Of a DNA stretch of 64,000 nucleotides, positions 28,313 through 37,657 are shown one piece after another. Positions within the stretch are counted from its first letter, which is position 1; each line of letters opens with the position of its first letter. The notes beneath the pieces were generated by a model. It worked only from the letters and a program-made list of their open reading frames with translations, was not told the origin of the DNA and made no database searches. Both the position numbers and the translations under genes were made by a program. Location of the stretch: assembly GCF_900451195.1 (NCBI RefSeq), contig NZ_UGHR01000001.1, positions 2,418,001 to 2,482,000 on the forward strand, given 5' to 3'. This DNA comes from Iodobacter fluviatilis (GTDB taxonomy: Bacteria; Pseudomonadota; Gammaproteobacteria; Burkholderiales; Chitinibacteraceae).

Positions 28313-31300
28313 TTACACCGCCAAACGATGACGGATTTCGCGTAATGCGGCCGACATCATGGCCAAGTCTGGCGCGAGTGTTTTCATTTCTTCAAACATT
28401 CTGCGGCAGTGGGCGATGGCTGTTTCCTGGCTTTGCAACCATGATTCAACCCGCACACTTGGCGTAGCGCCAGGGCTGAGCTCAAGCGCTGCGCTGGTCA
28501 GCGCGATGTGGGCACGTTGCAGATCATCGCGGCAAGCCAAGCGTGCCAGAGTTTGCCAGTGGTTGGTGCGTGGTAATTGCTCAATTAAACCATGCAGCCA
28601 ATCCAGCTCCAGCGCATCACCCAAGGCAAAGTGAATAGTGGCTACGGCATCCACATCAGCGGCTTGTTTTTTGGTGAGCAGTGCAATATTAAGCAGCTGC
28701 GTAGCACCGTCGAGGCAAGCGCTTTGTTTGGCCAGGGCAGCAGGTACGCCTGCAGCCAGCCAGCTTTGGGTGATTTCTACCTGTTTGGCCGAGCCCGCAT
28801 ACCACTCAGGCAATTGCGGCAAGAGCGCCGGGATGGTGCCTTTCAGCTCACGAATCAGCTCTGCATAATCCGGCAGAGTGTCCTGATTTTGTACCAGCCA
28901 GCGTGTTGCATGCTCTAGCTGACGGCGCTCGCGCAGCAGCATGGCGTATTGCATAGACGCCGGAATGCTGTTGTCCAACGATTCGATAGCAACAAATCGG
29001 GCTTCGCTATCGAGCAGCTCAGTAGCGTCGTACCAAGCGCGCACAATCGTGGCAGGGGAAAGCTCGGTTTCCTCAGAAAGACGGAAGACAAAGCTGATAC
29101 CCATGCGGTTGATGGTGCGGTTGGTTAGCTCATTGGCCACAATTTCGCGGCGCAATGGATGCTCGCCCAAGCGATCACCAAAGCGATCCACCAGCGGTTT
29201 AGGGAAGTAAGCCGCCAGCAGATTGTCCCAATCCGGGCTATCTGGCAAATCACTGGCTAGCAAGTCTTGGAATAAGGCCATTTTTGCATAGGCTAGCAAT
29301 ACGGCCAGTTCCGGACGCTCTAGGCCCTTGCCTTCCTGCTGACGCACGGCGATTTGTGTGTCAGTCGGCAGAAACTCAATACGGCGGGACAGGCGGCCAT
29401 TTTTTTCCAGAGCCTGCATAAAGCGCTGATGTACCGGCAAGAGTGAAGCAGTTTGCTGGTATTCCAGACTAATGGCTTCGGTTTGCAGATAGTTATCACG
29501 CAGAACCAGCTCGCCCACTTCATCCGTCATTGAGGCCAGTAGATCGTTACGTTGCTTCATGGTCAGATCACCACCAGCCATGATTCGGCCCAGCAGAATC
29601 TTGATATTCACTTCGTGATCAGAGCAATCCACACCAGCAGAATTATCAATCGCATCAGTGTGCACACGGCCACCGTGAGCGGCGTATTCGATGCGCCCTA
29701 ATTGGGTGAAGCCTAAGTTGCCGCCTTCGGCGATCACTTTGCAGCGGAATTCCTTACCGTCGATACGTACCGCGTCGGTGCCACGGTCGTTGGCTTCGGC
29801 CGGGGTCTGGCTCGATGCCTTGCCGTAAGTACCAATCCCACCGTTGTAGAACAAATCAACCGGTGCTTTCAGCATGGCGCGGATCAGCTCGCTTGGTTCC
29901 AGCTCATCGGCTTCTACATCCAGAATCGCTTTAACTTCGGCAGATAATGGAATGGTCTTGGCATTGCGCGGCCAGACACCGCCACCTGCGGAGATCAGCT
30001 CTGCGTTGTAATCGGCCCATGAAGAGCGTGGCAGATTAAATAGGCGTTCGCGCTCTTTAAACGACAAGGCAGGATCTGGATTTGGATCAAGGAAAATATG
30101 GCGGTGATCAAAGGCGCCCAAGAGCTTGGTGTGCTCGCTGCGCAGCAGGCCGTTACCAAATACGTCGCCAGACATGTCGCCTACGCCGATCACGGTAAAT
30201 TCATCGGTTCGGGTGTTAATACCCAGTTCGCGGAACTGGCGCTCCACCGAAACCCATGCGCCCTTGGCGGTAATCCCCATTTTCTTGTGGTCGTAGCCTA
30301 CCGAGCCGCCCGAAGCAAAAGCATCATCCAGCCAGAAGCCATAGTCGCGTGAAATGCCGTTAGCGATATCAGAGAAGGTGGCCGTGCCCTTATCCGCAGC
30401 CACAACCAGATAAGGATCATCCTCATCTAGGCGGCGCACTTGCGGTGGATGAACCACCTGACCCGCTACTAAGTTATCGGTTAAATCGAGCAGACCACGG
30501 ATAAAGTTTTTGTAGCATTCAATGCCGCGTGTCATTAGCGTTTCGCGATCGCTTGGCGGATTTTTCACCACAAAGCCACCTTTGGAGCCCACCGGCACAA
30601 TGACAGTGTTCTTCACCATCTGTGCTTTGACTAGGCCCAGCACTTCGGTACGGAAGTCTTCGCGGCGATCAGACCAGCGCAAGCCACCACGGGCAACCTT
30701 GCCACCGCGTAAATGCACACCTTCCATTTCTGGTGAGTAAACAAAGATCTCAAACAGCGGCACCGGCTGCGGCATATTGGGAATGCGCGCCGATTCAATC
30801 TTGAACGAGGTATAGGATTTGCTCTTGCCCTCAACATCCAACTGGAAGAAGTTGGTGCGAACAGTCGCCAGAATCGCGGCCAGCAGGCTGGAAAGAATAC
30901 GTTCTTCATCCACGCTAGATTGATTCGCGCAAGCCTGACGAATTTCTTCGGCCAGAATATCCGCCACGCCAGGCGCGCTGGTGGCAGGATCATGCGACAT
31001 CACAAACAGTGCTGCCAATTGACCGCTCAGCTTGCCGTGGCGCAGCAGGCAATCGGCAATGATTTCAATGCCGTATTTCAGATTGACCTGGCGCATATAG
31101 CATGAATAAGCACGCAGAATCAGTACTTCACGCCATGCGAGGCCCGCACCAAGAATCAGGCGGTTAAAGCTGTCGTTTTCGCACGCGCCTTCAAAAATGG
31201 CCGTAAAGGCGGCAATCAGGCGTTCACGGTCGATGCTGTTTTCCAGCGACGTGCCGACTGGCAAACGAAGGCCGATATCGATAATCCATGCGTGCTCGGT

Positions 31301-33064
31301 TTGATCGAAAGTCAGCGCATAAGGGCGCTCGTCCAGTACGCGCACGCCCAAGTTTTCCAGAAGCGGCAGGCAATCGGACAATTCAATCGGTTTGCCACGG
31401 TAAAGCTTTAAGCGCCACAGCGTTGGATCAACCACGCTGCCCGGTGAAAGGGTGATGGCGATTTTGTCGTTCTTTAAGCTGGATTCCAGCGCTTCAATAT
31501 CGTAAACCGCAACACGGCCAGAGAAATCTGCGCAGTAAGCTGGGGAGAAAGCACGCTGATAGCGCTGATACAGCGCAGCACCGGCTTCTTCGCCTCGCAC
31601 ATGGGTCAGCTGATTGCGTAAATCATCTTGCCAACGCTGAGCGGCACGGGCGATTTCGTCTTCAATTTCTTTAACGTTGTAAACAATGCGCTCGCCCACC
31701 GGTAGATGAATCAGGAAGTGGATGCGTGCTAATGGGCTGTCGGCCAGCAGAACATTAAATTCTGCTTCGTAGCCACCCAAGCGCTCCATCAGGATTTTCT
31801 CAACCTTCACGCGCACTTCGGTGGTGTAGTTATCGCGAGGCACAAACAACATCACGGAGACATAGCGGCGGTAGAGGTCTTCGCGGAAGAAAGTACGTAC
31901 GCGGCTGCGCTCGTGCAGGCTGACGACACCCTGAGCGATTCGGGCCAAATCATCGATGCCGATTTCCAGCAGCTCATCACGCGGGTAAGTATCGATGACA
32001 TTAAGTAAAGCCTTGCCACGATAGCCGCCTACATCTGCATTGCTGGCCAGCAGGACCGCATTAATTTTTTTACGCAGTAAAGGAATATTGCGTGGTGGTG
32101 TGGTGTAAGCGCTGGCGGTATAAAGGCCAAGAATACGTAATTCACCAATGACTTTGCCCTTGGCATCCACCTCACGCAGGCTGACCATATCGAGGTAAAC
32201 CGGGCGGTGGATCAGGGAGCGGGTGTCGGCCTTGGTCATCAGAATCAGCGGATCGGCTGAGTAGGCGCGCTCTCTTAAATCAACAGGTAAGGCGGCCCAG
32301 GTGTGTGACAGGCCGGAATCGCCAGAGTCACGCAACAAGCCATGGCCAGAGCCACCTACAAAATGTAAGTTGCCATCTTCTGCAAAGCGGTAATCACGCA
32401 CGCCAAGGAAAATAAAGTGGCCAGCCAGCATCCATTCCAAAAATGCGCTGGTTTCACGTACCAGCACCATGTCCAGCGGAGGCGGGCGATGACGCAGGCC
32501 TTCCAGTGCCGCCGTTACACGATCTGCCATGGAGGGCCAGTCGGTGACGCATGCGTCCAGCATGTCCAGCGCGTTGTTTAGATCGTTTTCCAGCTGGGCG
32601 ATCGCATCACTTGCGGTAATACGATCAATCTCAATGTGCATCCATGATTCGGCTGTGCCTTGCTCGCCCATGCCTTGCCAATCGCCATTTTCCTGACGGC
32701 TTACTTGCAATACAGGGTGAACGACCTGGTGTACGCCGTAACCCAGCCGCGCAACGGACATGCCGATGGTATCAACAAGGAAAGGACGATCCGCTTGAAC
32801 AATCTCAATGACGGTGTGGCTGCTTTGCCAGCCATGATCAGGCACGCTAGGATTATAAATACGGATTTTGCGCGTATTCGCCACCCGGGTGCGAGCCATA
32901 CGCCAATGCGCAAGCACCGCTCCAAACCAATCTTCCGGCGTTTTTTCTATTAAATCGTCTTCAGAAATGTGGGCGAAGTAAGCAGAGAGAAAATCTTGGG
33001 TGATTGGCTGGTCACTCGCTGCAGCAAGTTCGCCAAGTGCTTTGAGTGTGGACAAAACGGTCAT
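28313..33064 (-). CDS. gdhB: NAD-specific glutamate dehydrogenase, large (about 180 kDa) type
   Basis: Oxidatively deaminates glutamate to 2-oxoglutarate with NAD. At 1583 residues it is the large GDH class found in Pseudomonas and Caulobacter. An N-terminal ACT-like regulatory region (about 1-650) precedes the catalytic domain, recognised by RGGLRWSDRREDFRTEVLGL, VPVGSKGGFVVKNPP, GVGDMSGDVFGNGLLRS and EGGNLGFTQLGRIEYA; a long C-terminal helical region follows. It is a single gene behind a 550-base upstream gap. The symbol follows Pseudomonas usage. Confidence 0.96.
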   Translation of the reverse strand: MTVLSTLKALGELAAASDQPITQDFLSAYFAHISEDDLIEKTPEDWFGAVLAHWRMARTRVANTRKIRIYNPSVPDHGWQSSHTVIEIVQADRPFLVDTIGMSVARLGYGVHQVVHPVLQVSRQENGDWQGMGEQGTAESWMHIEIDRITASDAIAQLENDLNNALDMLDACVTDWPSMADRVTAALEGLRHRPPPLDMVLVRETSAFLEWMLAGHFIFLGVRDYRFAEDGNLHFVGGSGHGLLRDSGDSGLSHTWAALPVDLRERAYSADPLILMTKADTRSLIHRPVYLDMVSLREVDAKGKVIGELRILGLYTASAYTTPPRNIPLLRKKINAVLLASNADVGGYRGKALLNVIDTYPRDELLEIGIDDLARIAQGVVSLHERSRVRTFFREDLYRRYVSVMLFVPRDNYTTEVRVKVEKILMERLGGYEAEFNVLLADSPLARIHFLIHLPVGERIVYNVKEIEDEIARAAQRWQDDLRNQLTHVRGEEAGAALYQRYQRAFSPAYCADFSGRVAVYDIEALESSLKNDKIAITLSPGSVVDPTLWRLKLYRGKPIELSDCLPLLENLGVRVLDERPYALTFDQTEHAWIIDIGLRLPVGTSLENSIDRERLIAAFTAIFEGACENDSFNRLILGAGLAWREVLILRAYSCYMRQVNLKYGIEIIADCLLRHGKLSGQLAALFVMSHDPATSAPGVADILAEEIRQACANQSSVDEERILSSLLAAILATVRTNFFQLDVEGKSKSYTSFKIESARIPNMPQPVPLFEIFVYSPEMEGVHLRGGKVARGGLRWSDRREDFRTEVLGLVKAQMVKNTVIVPVGSKGGFVVKNPPSDRETLMTRGIECYKNFIRGLLDLTDNLVAGQVVHPPQVRRLDEDDPYLVVAADKGTATFSDIANGISRDYGFWLDDAFASGGSVGYDHKKMGITAKGAWVSVERQFRELGINTRTDEFTVIGVGDMSGDVFGNGLLRSEHTKLLGAFDHRHIFLDPNPDPALSFKERERLFNLPRSSWADYNAELISAGGGVWPRNAKTIPLSAEVKAILDVEADELEPSELIRAMLKAPVDLFYNGGIGTYGKASSQTPAEANDRGTDAVRIDGKEFRCKVIAEGGNLGFTQLGRIEYAAHGGRVHTDAIDNSAGVDCSDHEVNIKILLGRIMAGGDLTMKQRNDLLASMTDEVGELVLRDNYLQTEAISLEYQQTASLLPVHQRFMQALEKNGRLSRRIEFLPTDTQIAVRQQEGKGLERPELAVLLAYAKMALFQDLLASDLPDSPDWDNLLAAYFPKPLVDRFGDRLGEHPLRREIVANELTNRTINRMGISFVFRLSEETELSPATIVRAWYDATELLDSEARFVAIESLDNSIPASMQYAMLLRERRQLEHATRWLVQNQDTLPDYAELIRELKGTIPALLPQLPEWYAGSAKQVEITQSWLAAGVPAALAKQSACLDGATQLLNIALLTKKQAADVDAVATIHFALGDALELDWLHGLIEQLPRTNHWQTLARLACRDDLQRAHIALTSAALELSPGATPSVRVESWLQSQETAIAHCRRMFEEMKTLAPDLAMMSAALREIRHRLAV

Positions 33065-33620
33065 AACAGAAGCTCCGGTTCAGTGTGCCCTGACTCTATA
33101 CCCACCTTTCAGGCATTGCCAGCTTTGGCGCATCATGATTTTCACTAATAGCAGGAATACAATAGTAAGAATATTGCCGCCAAGTTGTTGTTGTTTATGA
33201 ATAAGCCTGACAGCATGTTATTTTTAACAATAGGGTAAATTGTAAATTTCAAGAATGTTTAATTTGTCGATACATTATCAATCTGCGGTTTTAAAATTAA
33301 ATCAAGAACATATTGGTAGGTGAAATCACCTACGTCCTTAGCTATTACTAAGAATAAAGCCACTTGCAATGCCTATGCTATAGGCACTTTATGACCGTTT
33401 ATATTTATAAATAACAAACGACTGTTTTAAAATTGACTGGTCGGATGTCGTTTGTTAATGCTCTGCAAAAAATAAATAATTGCTCAATCCATGTAGCGTT
33501 GATATTGATTGACTGATAAATAAACAAGAAAATCCAATTAGGGCAGGAATGGGAAATGCTTGTAAGTTTTCGTGCTTTTGCCAGCCTGCCGCATCCACCT
33601 TGCCCATAAAGGTTTCTCAC
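33065..33620. other. Intergenic region with three small palindromes
   Basis: A divergent gap of about 550 bases, AT-rich, that must hold the promoters of gdhB (minus) and the WYL regulator (plus). It contains GTAGGTG-AAAT-CACCTAC (33316-33333), TGCCTAT-GCT-ATAGGCA (33370-33386) and the pair AACAAACGAC / GTCGTTTGTT (33413-33422, 33447-33456). These could be operators or RNA hairpins. No convincing gene is seen. Confidence 0.5.
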
Positions 33621-34322
33621 TTGTCCAGAGCTGAAAGATTACTGAGTTTAATGCAGCAATTACGCCTAAATCACTACCCTGTAAGCGGTGCCGTACTGGC
33701 GGAAACGCTGGGAGTCAGCCTGCGTACGCTTTATCGTGATATTGCAAGCTTACAAGCGCAGGGCGCAAAAATTGAAGGGGAGGCTGGGCTGGGTTTTGTA
33801 TTGCGCCCCGGCTTTACACTGCCCCCTTTGATGTTTACGGTGGAAGAAATCGAAGCGCTGGCGCTGGGGGCAAAATGGGTGGCTCATCGCGCCGATTCAG
33901 GGCTGGGGGACGCCGCAAACCACGCATTAAGCAAAATTGCGGCCGTGTTACCTGCAGAGCTGCGCTTTGAGCTCGACAGTGCTGCCTTATTAATTGGCCC
34001 CAGTTTTCATCAGGGTGATTCAGATGAAACGCTTCATCTCATCAGAGCCGCCATCCGCCATGAGATGAAGCTGGATTTGCTGTACATGGATGCAAAACAA
34101 CAGGCATCACATCGCCTGATCTGGCCCTGTGCACTGGCTTTTTTTGATCAGGTCAGGGTGATTGTGGCTTGGTGTGAAACAAGGCAGGCTTTTCGTCATT
34201 TTCGGGTGGATCGAATTCAATCCGTGCTCAGTATGGATGAACGCTATCCAAAACGGCGTCAAGCTTTGCTTAAAGCATGGCGTGAAACCGAAGGTATTCC
34301 TGCGCAGGGCCGGGGCGCTTAG
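33621..34322 (+). CDS. YafY-type HTH/WYL-domain transcriptional regulator
   Basis: A 233-residue regulator. An N-terminal DeoR-like helix-turn-helix (RAERLLSLMQQLRLNHYPVS then VSLRTLYRDIASLQ) is joined to a WYL domain (about 120-215), which binds small ligands or nucleic acid in related proteins. The TTG at 33621 is preferred, with AAAGG 8 bases upstream and a start just before the HTH; the frame is open back to 33549. It converges with and overlaps the glxA-type gene by 4 bases. Confidence 0.85.
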   Translation: MSRAERLLSLMQQLRLNHYPVSGAVLAETLGVSLRTLYRDIASLQAQGAKIEGEAGLGFVLRPGFTLPPLMFTVEEIEALALGAKWVAHRADSGLGDAANHALSKIAAVLPAELRFELDSAALLIGPSFHQGDSDETLHLIRAAIRHEMKLDLLYMDAKQQASHRLIWPCALAFFDQVRVIVAWCETRQAFRHFRVDRIQSVLSMDERYPKRRQALLKAWRETEGIPAQGRGA

Positions 34323-35305
34323 GCAGACTCATGTGCGCGGTCAAGTTTCTGGACTTTGCGCCATACAGAGGGAGAAAGCGTTTCCGCCTGCCGCCATGCG
34401 GCTCTGAATGCCTGAGGGCTGGCAAATCCGCAATGCTCGATAATCCCTTCAATAGAGCGATGGCTGTCTTTCAGCATGCGGCGGGCCAGATCCAGCTTAA
34501 GTTTTTGCTGGTATTGCTTCAGGGTAATGCCGCAAGCTTGTTGAAATAAACGGGCCAGATGCCGGTAGCTTAGCGAAAACTGCTCTGCCAGCTCGTCATA
34601 AGTACCAGAATCGCAAGGATGTTGCGTCATATGGTCCTGCACCAAATGAATAATTGGATCGTTATGATTGCGGTAGCAAAGAGGCGCACTCAGCTCTGGG
34701 TCGTGCTCCAGTCGCCGGAACTGCACGAGGTTTTCCCTCGCCACCCGCAGCGCAATCGCGCTGCCAAAGTATTGCCCCACCAGGTGCAAGGCAAGATCAA
34801 TCCCGGCCGAAACGCCTGCTGAGGTATAAATGGGCCCGTCCTGCACCATGAGCCGCTTACTCAGTACCCGGCTGGCCGGGGCTGCTTTTTGTAAACGATC
34901 CAGATAATCATGGTGAGTGGTGCAATATCGCCCGTCTAGCAAGCCTGCTTCGGCCAAAAAAAGCGCGCCTGTGCAGACGCTGGCGATGATAACGCCCTCA
35001 GGCATGTTTTTACCTAAGGTGCTAAGCCAGTCCACCACTTTTAATTGATAGGGAGTGTAAGGCTGATCGGTTTGAATTTTGCTGCCCACCATCACGACCA
35101 CATCGCCCTTTATTAATTTTGCGGGCAGCGGTGCAATATCCATCAGGCTGACACCCTGAAAGCTATTGAGCTCGGTATGGGGGCCAACGCAGTGAATACT
35201 GAGTTCTGCAAGTCCCAGCTCAGGAAGCGTGGCCAGAATTTGCATCGGCCCGCCTAAGTCCAGGATATGCACATGAGGGAGCAGTACAAAAAAGATACGT
35301 TTCAT
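34319..35305 (-). CDS. GlxA-type regulator (DJ-1/PfpI domain plus AraC HTH)
   Basis: A 328-residue transcription factor. Residues 1-180 are a DJ-1/PfpI-like domain, with the nucleophile-elbow-like IASVCTGALFLAEAG and the TTHHDYLDRL segment; residues 220-320 are an AraC/XylS double HTH (TYDELAEQFSLSYRHLARLF, IIEHCGFASPQAFRAAWRQ). Family members control amino-acid and amine catabolism genes. The start overlaps the stop of the broken hydrolase gene (ATGA), so the pair formed an operon. Confidence 0.93.
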   Translation of the reverse strand: MKRIFFVLLPHVHILDLGGPMQILATLPELGLAELSIHCVGPHTELNSFQGVSLMDIAPLPAKLIKGDVVVMVGSKIQTDQPYTPYQLKVVDWLSTLGKNMPEGVIIASVCTGALFLAEAGLLDGRYCTTHHDYLDRLQKAAPASRVLSKRLMVQDGPIYTSAGVSAGIDLALHLVGQYFGSAIALRVARENLVQFRRLEHDPELSAPLCYRNHNDPIIHLVQDHMTQHPCDSGTYDELAEQFSLSYRHLARLFQQACGITLKQYQQKLKLDLARRMLKDSHRSIEGIIEHCGFASPQAFRAAWRQAETLSPSVWRKVQKLDRAHESA

Positions 35306-36176
35306 GGGGCGATGGCAAATCGTTCGTTAAAAAAACGCACAATCCGGCGGCGTGCATCCTCGCGAGCTTCAGGATTTGGGGCTGAAATGCTTTCTCCTCC
35401 CTTGCCGTGGTGCGCGTAAGGGTCCTGATAATGGCTCTCTTTTTCCAGCATATCGAAGCCATGCTCTGCATTGGGATAGACCTGCACGCTCAGCTGATGA
35501 CGATATTCAGGTTCCAGCGACTGAGCCAGCTCAGGGCAGGCTTGCTCATTATCATCGTAACGATCTTTTGCCCCCGCCAGAATCAATACTTTGGTGGCGC
35601 TTAGCGACTGGAAGCGATAGCCGGGCACTTTGTTATACGCCCAGCAAACCGGGTAGAGCGCAATATTTCCTTGTAAAGGCGGAACCCCTGCTGGCGGTCC
35701 ATTCTCTTTGGTGGCCGACAACATCGCCATAACACCCCCCATGAAAACCCCATCACGCCGATGCGTTTTGCGTCTATTTTTTCCTGATTGGCCAGCCATA
35801 CTTCCGCGCCCCATAAATCGGGCAGGGTGTCGTGTACTTTCTCCGGGCGGCCTTTTGCGCCTCCGTTCAAGCCACGCGCACCCCACATATCCAGCTCTAG
35901 GCTGGCAATGCCTGCTTTAGCTAGGTTCTGAGCATGCATGGCACCACGCGAATCGATACCTGCAGAGCCGTGCAGAATAATCACGACAGGAAACTTTCCC
36001 GCGCCCTGTGGGGTGCGAAACACCCCCATGACTTCCAGCGGCGTTTTGCCGCCAAAAGCAGGAAAGTGAACCAGCCGGGTATTCAGTGTGATGGCTTCAG
36101 GTTCATTGGCAACTGCCGCAGACAAAAGCCCGCAACAAAGCAGGCTGGTGAGGCCTTTAATAGCAAAATTTTTCAT
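35302..36176 (-). pseudogene. Exported dienelactone-hydrolase-family protein, frameshifted
   Basis: Two ORFs in different frames (about 35601-36176 and 35302-35740) together make one hydrolase. The first part has a signal peptide (MKNFAIKGLTSLLCCGLLSA), ILHGSAGIDSRG and RIGVMGFSWG; the second continues GVMAMLSATKENG and carries the acid (GAKDRYDD) and the histidine (NAEHGFDML). The break falls in a run of six G on the coding strand (plus-strand C 35735-35740); a seventh G would restore one frame. The nucleophile is Ser, not the Cys of classical dienelactone hydrolase. A sequencing error or slippage-based switch is possible. Confidence 0.85.
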
Positions 36177-36359
36177 GCGCTTGCACGGCCTGTGAATTTG
36201 CAATTGCGCCCATTCTAAATGCAAATTCATGAAAATAGCATTAAAAATTTTACGTCCTTATTTTTGCTTTTTTTGTCCTGTTTTTCGCTTATCCATTTGG
36301 AATTAACACGGTAAGATCAATGAAAAACCATAATTAATAAGCAGCTATAGGGGGGTGAC

Positions 36360-36923
36360 ATGTCAAAACTGGAACTACTTTGGAATCCTGATTTTTCTGC
36401 TGAATATGGCAGAAATATTGTTGATCTGATTAATGCCACTGTGGCTGATGGCGGAATGCTCGGTTTTATCGAGCCGCTTGATGAAGACACAGCCCGGCAA
36501 TTTTTAAGCGCGCTGATTCAAAAAATAGCGAAAGGGGAAACGCACGCGCTTTACGGCTCTGAAAATGGCGAGCCGGTTTTTTTTGTTTTAATGAATCTCA
36601 GTGGCATGCCCAATTGCCGCCATAGCGCTGAGCTGGCGAAAGGCGTGGTTTCTCCGCGCTTCAGGGGGCAGGGCTTGGTACAGGCTGCATTTAAGGCCCT
36701 GATCAGTAAGGCGCGCACTTTACAGATTGAGCAGTTTGTTCTGGATGTACGGGCCAATTCGAGGGCGCATCAGGTTTGGCAATACTTTGGCTTTAAAACA
36801 TGGGGCGTATTAGAAGACTACGCCAGAATTAATGGCCAAAAGCATGCCGGGCACTATATGGCGCAATCGGTTGAATCGCTGGCGGAACGAATGGCTTATA
36901 CACAGGAGGAATCAACATGTTAA
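36360..36923 (+). CDS. GNAT acetyltransferase, first gene of putative metabolite operon
   Basis: A 187-residue acetyltransferase: KGVVSPRFRGQGLVQAAFKAL is the acetyl-CoA pyrophosphate loop with its preceding beta strand, and VLDVRANSRAHQVWQYFGFKT the terminal alpha-beta unit. GGGGTG lies 4-9 bases before the ATG. Its stop overlaps the next gene by 7 bases. In a biosynthetic context it could acetylate an amino-acid product, either as a pathway step or as self-protection like phosphinothricin acetyltransferase; that is inference. Confidence 0.85.
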   Translation: MSKLELLWNPDFSAEYGRNIVDLINATVADGGMLGFIEPLDEDTARQFLSALIQKIAKGETHALYGSENGEPVFFVLMNLSGMPNCRHSAELAKGVVSPRFRGQGLVQAAFKALISKARTLQIEQFVLDVRANSRAHQVWQYFGFKTWGVLEDYARINGQKHAGHYMAQSVESLAERMAYTQEESTC

Positions 36924-37645
36924 TGACAAAAATAGAATTTAAAACCACCCTAGAAAAAACCTTACATCAACATTTAACGCTTTCTCATCCTATTTTTTTG
37001 CACCTACTGGATGAGAAAAACCCCAATAAAGAATTGCTTATACAGGTTGCATTGCAGGGCTATCAGCTGACTAAGCATTTTCTGGATTATGTGGAGCATC
37101 TCTTCTTTTATTGCCCACACCCTAAGTTTAAAAAAGCGCTGCTGATTAATGTGTACGAGGAAGAAACAGGCCAGTTATCCCGCACAGATAACCATGTTGT
37201 GCTGATGCAAAACTTTATCCGGGCTTTGGGCGTCAGTGATCAGGAACGTGATGCTGCAGTGGCGCTGCCCGCTACCCAGCGTCTGATTGATTACCGGCTG
37301 CATGCGGTACGCAACCCTGATCAATACCATATTGGCGCTGCGGCAGTCATGATTGCCAGTGAAGGGCAAAATCTGGAAACCAAGGCGGGTGAAGCAAGGC
37401 ATACGCTGCTGGGCGGCGTATATGGCCTGAACGAGCATGATCTGTTGTTTTTTTCGGTACATCAGAAAGAAGACGTGGGGCATGTACAGCAAGGCTTGAA
37501 TCTGGTGAGTGCCCTCTGCGATACCGTACAAAAACAACAGGAAGCGCTATTTGCCGTAGAGCATACCTGCGAGCTGTTCTGGGGCATGTACGAAAACCTT
37601 TATCAAGAATATTGCCAGCAAAGCGAGCCTTGCCTGAGCAGCTAA
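36917..37645 (+). CDS. Heme-oxygenase-like diiron oxygenase (HDO / iron-containing redox enzyme)
   Basis: A 242-residue all-helical protein of the TenA/PqqC-like superfamily. Metal-ligand candidates follow the HDO pattern: a Glu in NVYEEETG (81-83), His93, Glu149 in MIASEGQ, and the hallmark H-x3-D-x2-H as His182-Asp186-His189 (VHQKEDVGH). Characterised relatives (BesC, SznF, UndA, CADD) use O2 to cleave or oxidise amino or fatty acids. An AGGAGG lies 8 bases before the ATG. It is coupled to the GNAT gene before and is 12 bases from the exporter after. The substrate is unknown; lysine-type substrates are possible by analogy with BesC. Confidence 0.85.
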   Translation: MLMTKIEFKTTLEKTLHQHLTLSHPIFLHLLDEKNPNKELLIQVALQGYQLTKHFLDYVEHLFFYCPHPKFKKALLINVYEEETGQLSRTDNHVVLMQNFIRALGVSDQERDAAVALPATQRLIDYRLHAVRNPDQYHIGAAAVMIASEGQNLETKAGEARHTLLGGVYGLNEHDLLFFSVHQKEDVGHVQQGLNLVSALCDTVQKQQEALFAVEHTCELFWGMYENLYQEYCQQSEPCLSS

Positions 37646-37657
37646 CGGGAGCCCCTG

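Noticed and set aside
33405..33620. 71-codon minus-strand ORF in the gdhB upstream gap
   Set aside because: No ribosome site or family similarity, and it overlaps an inverted repeat and the start region of the WYL regulator.
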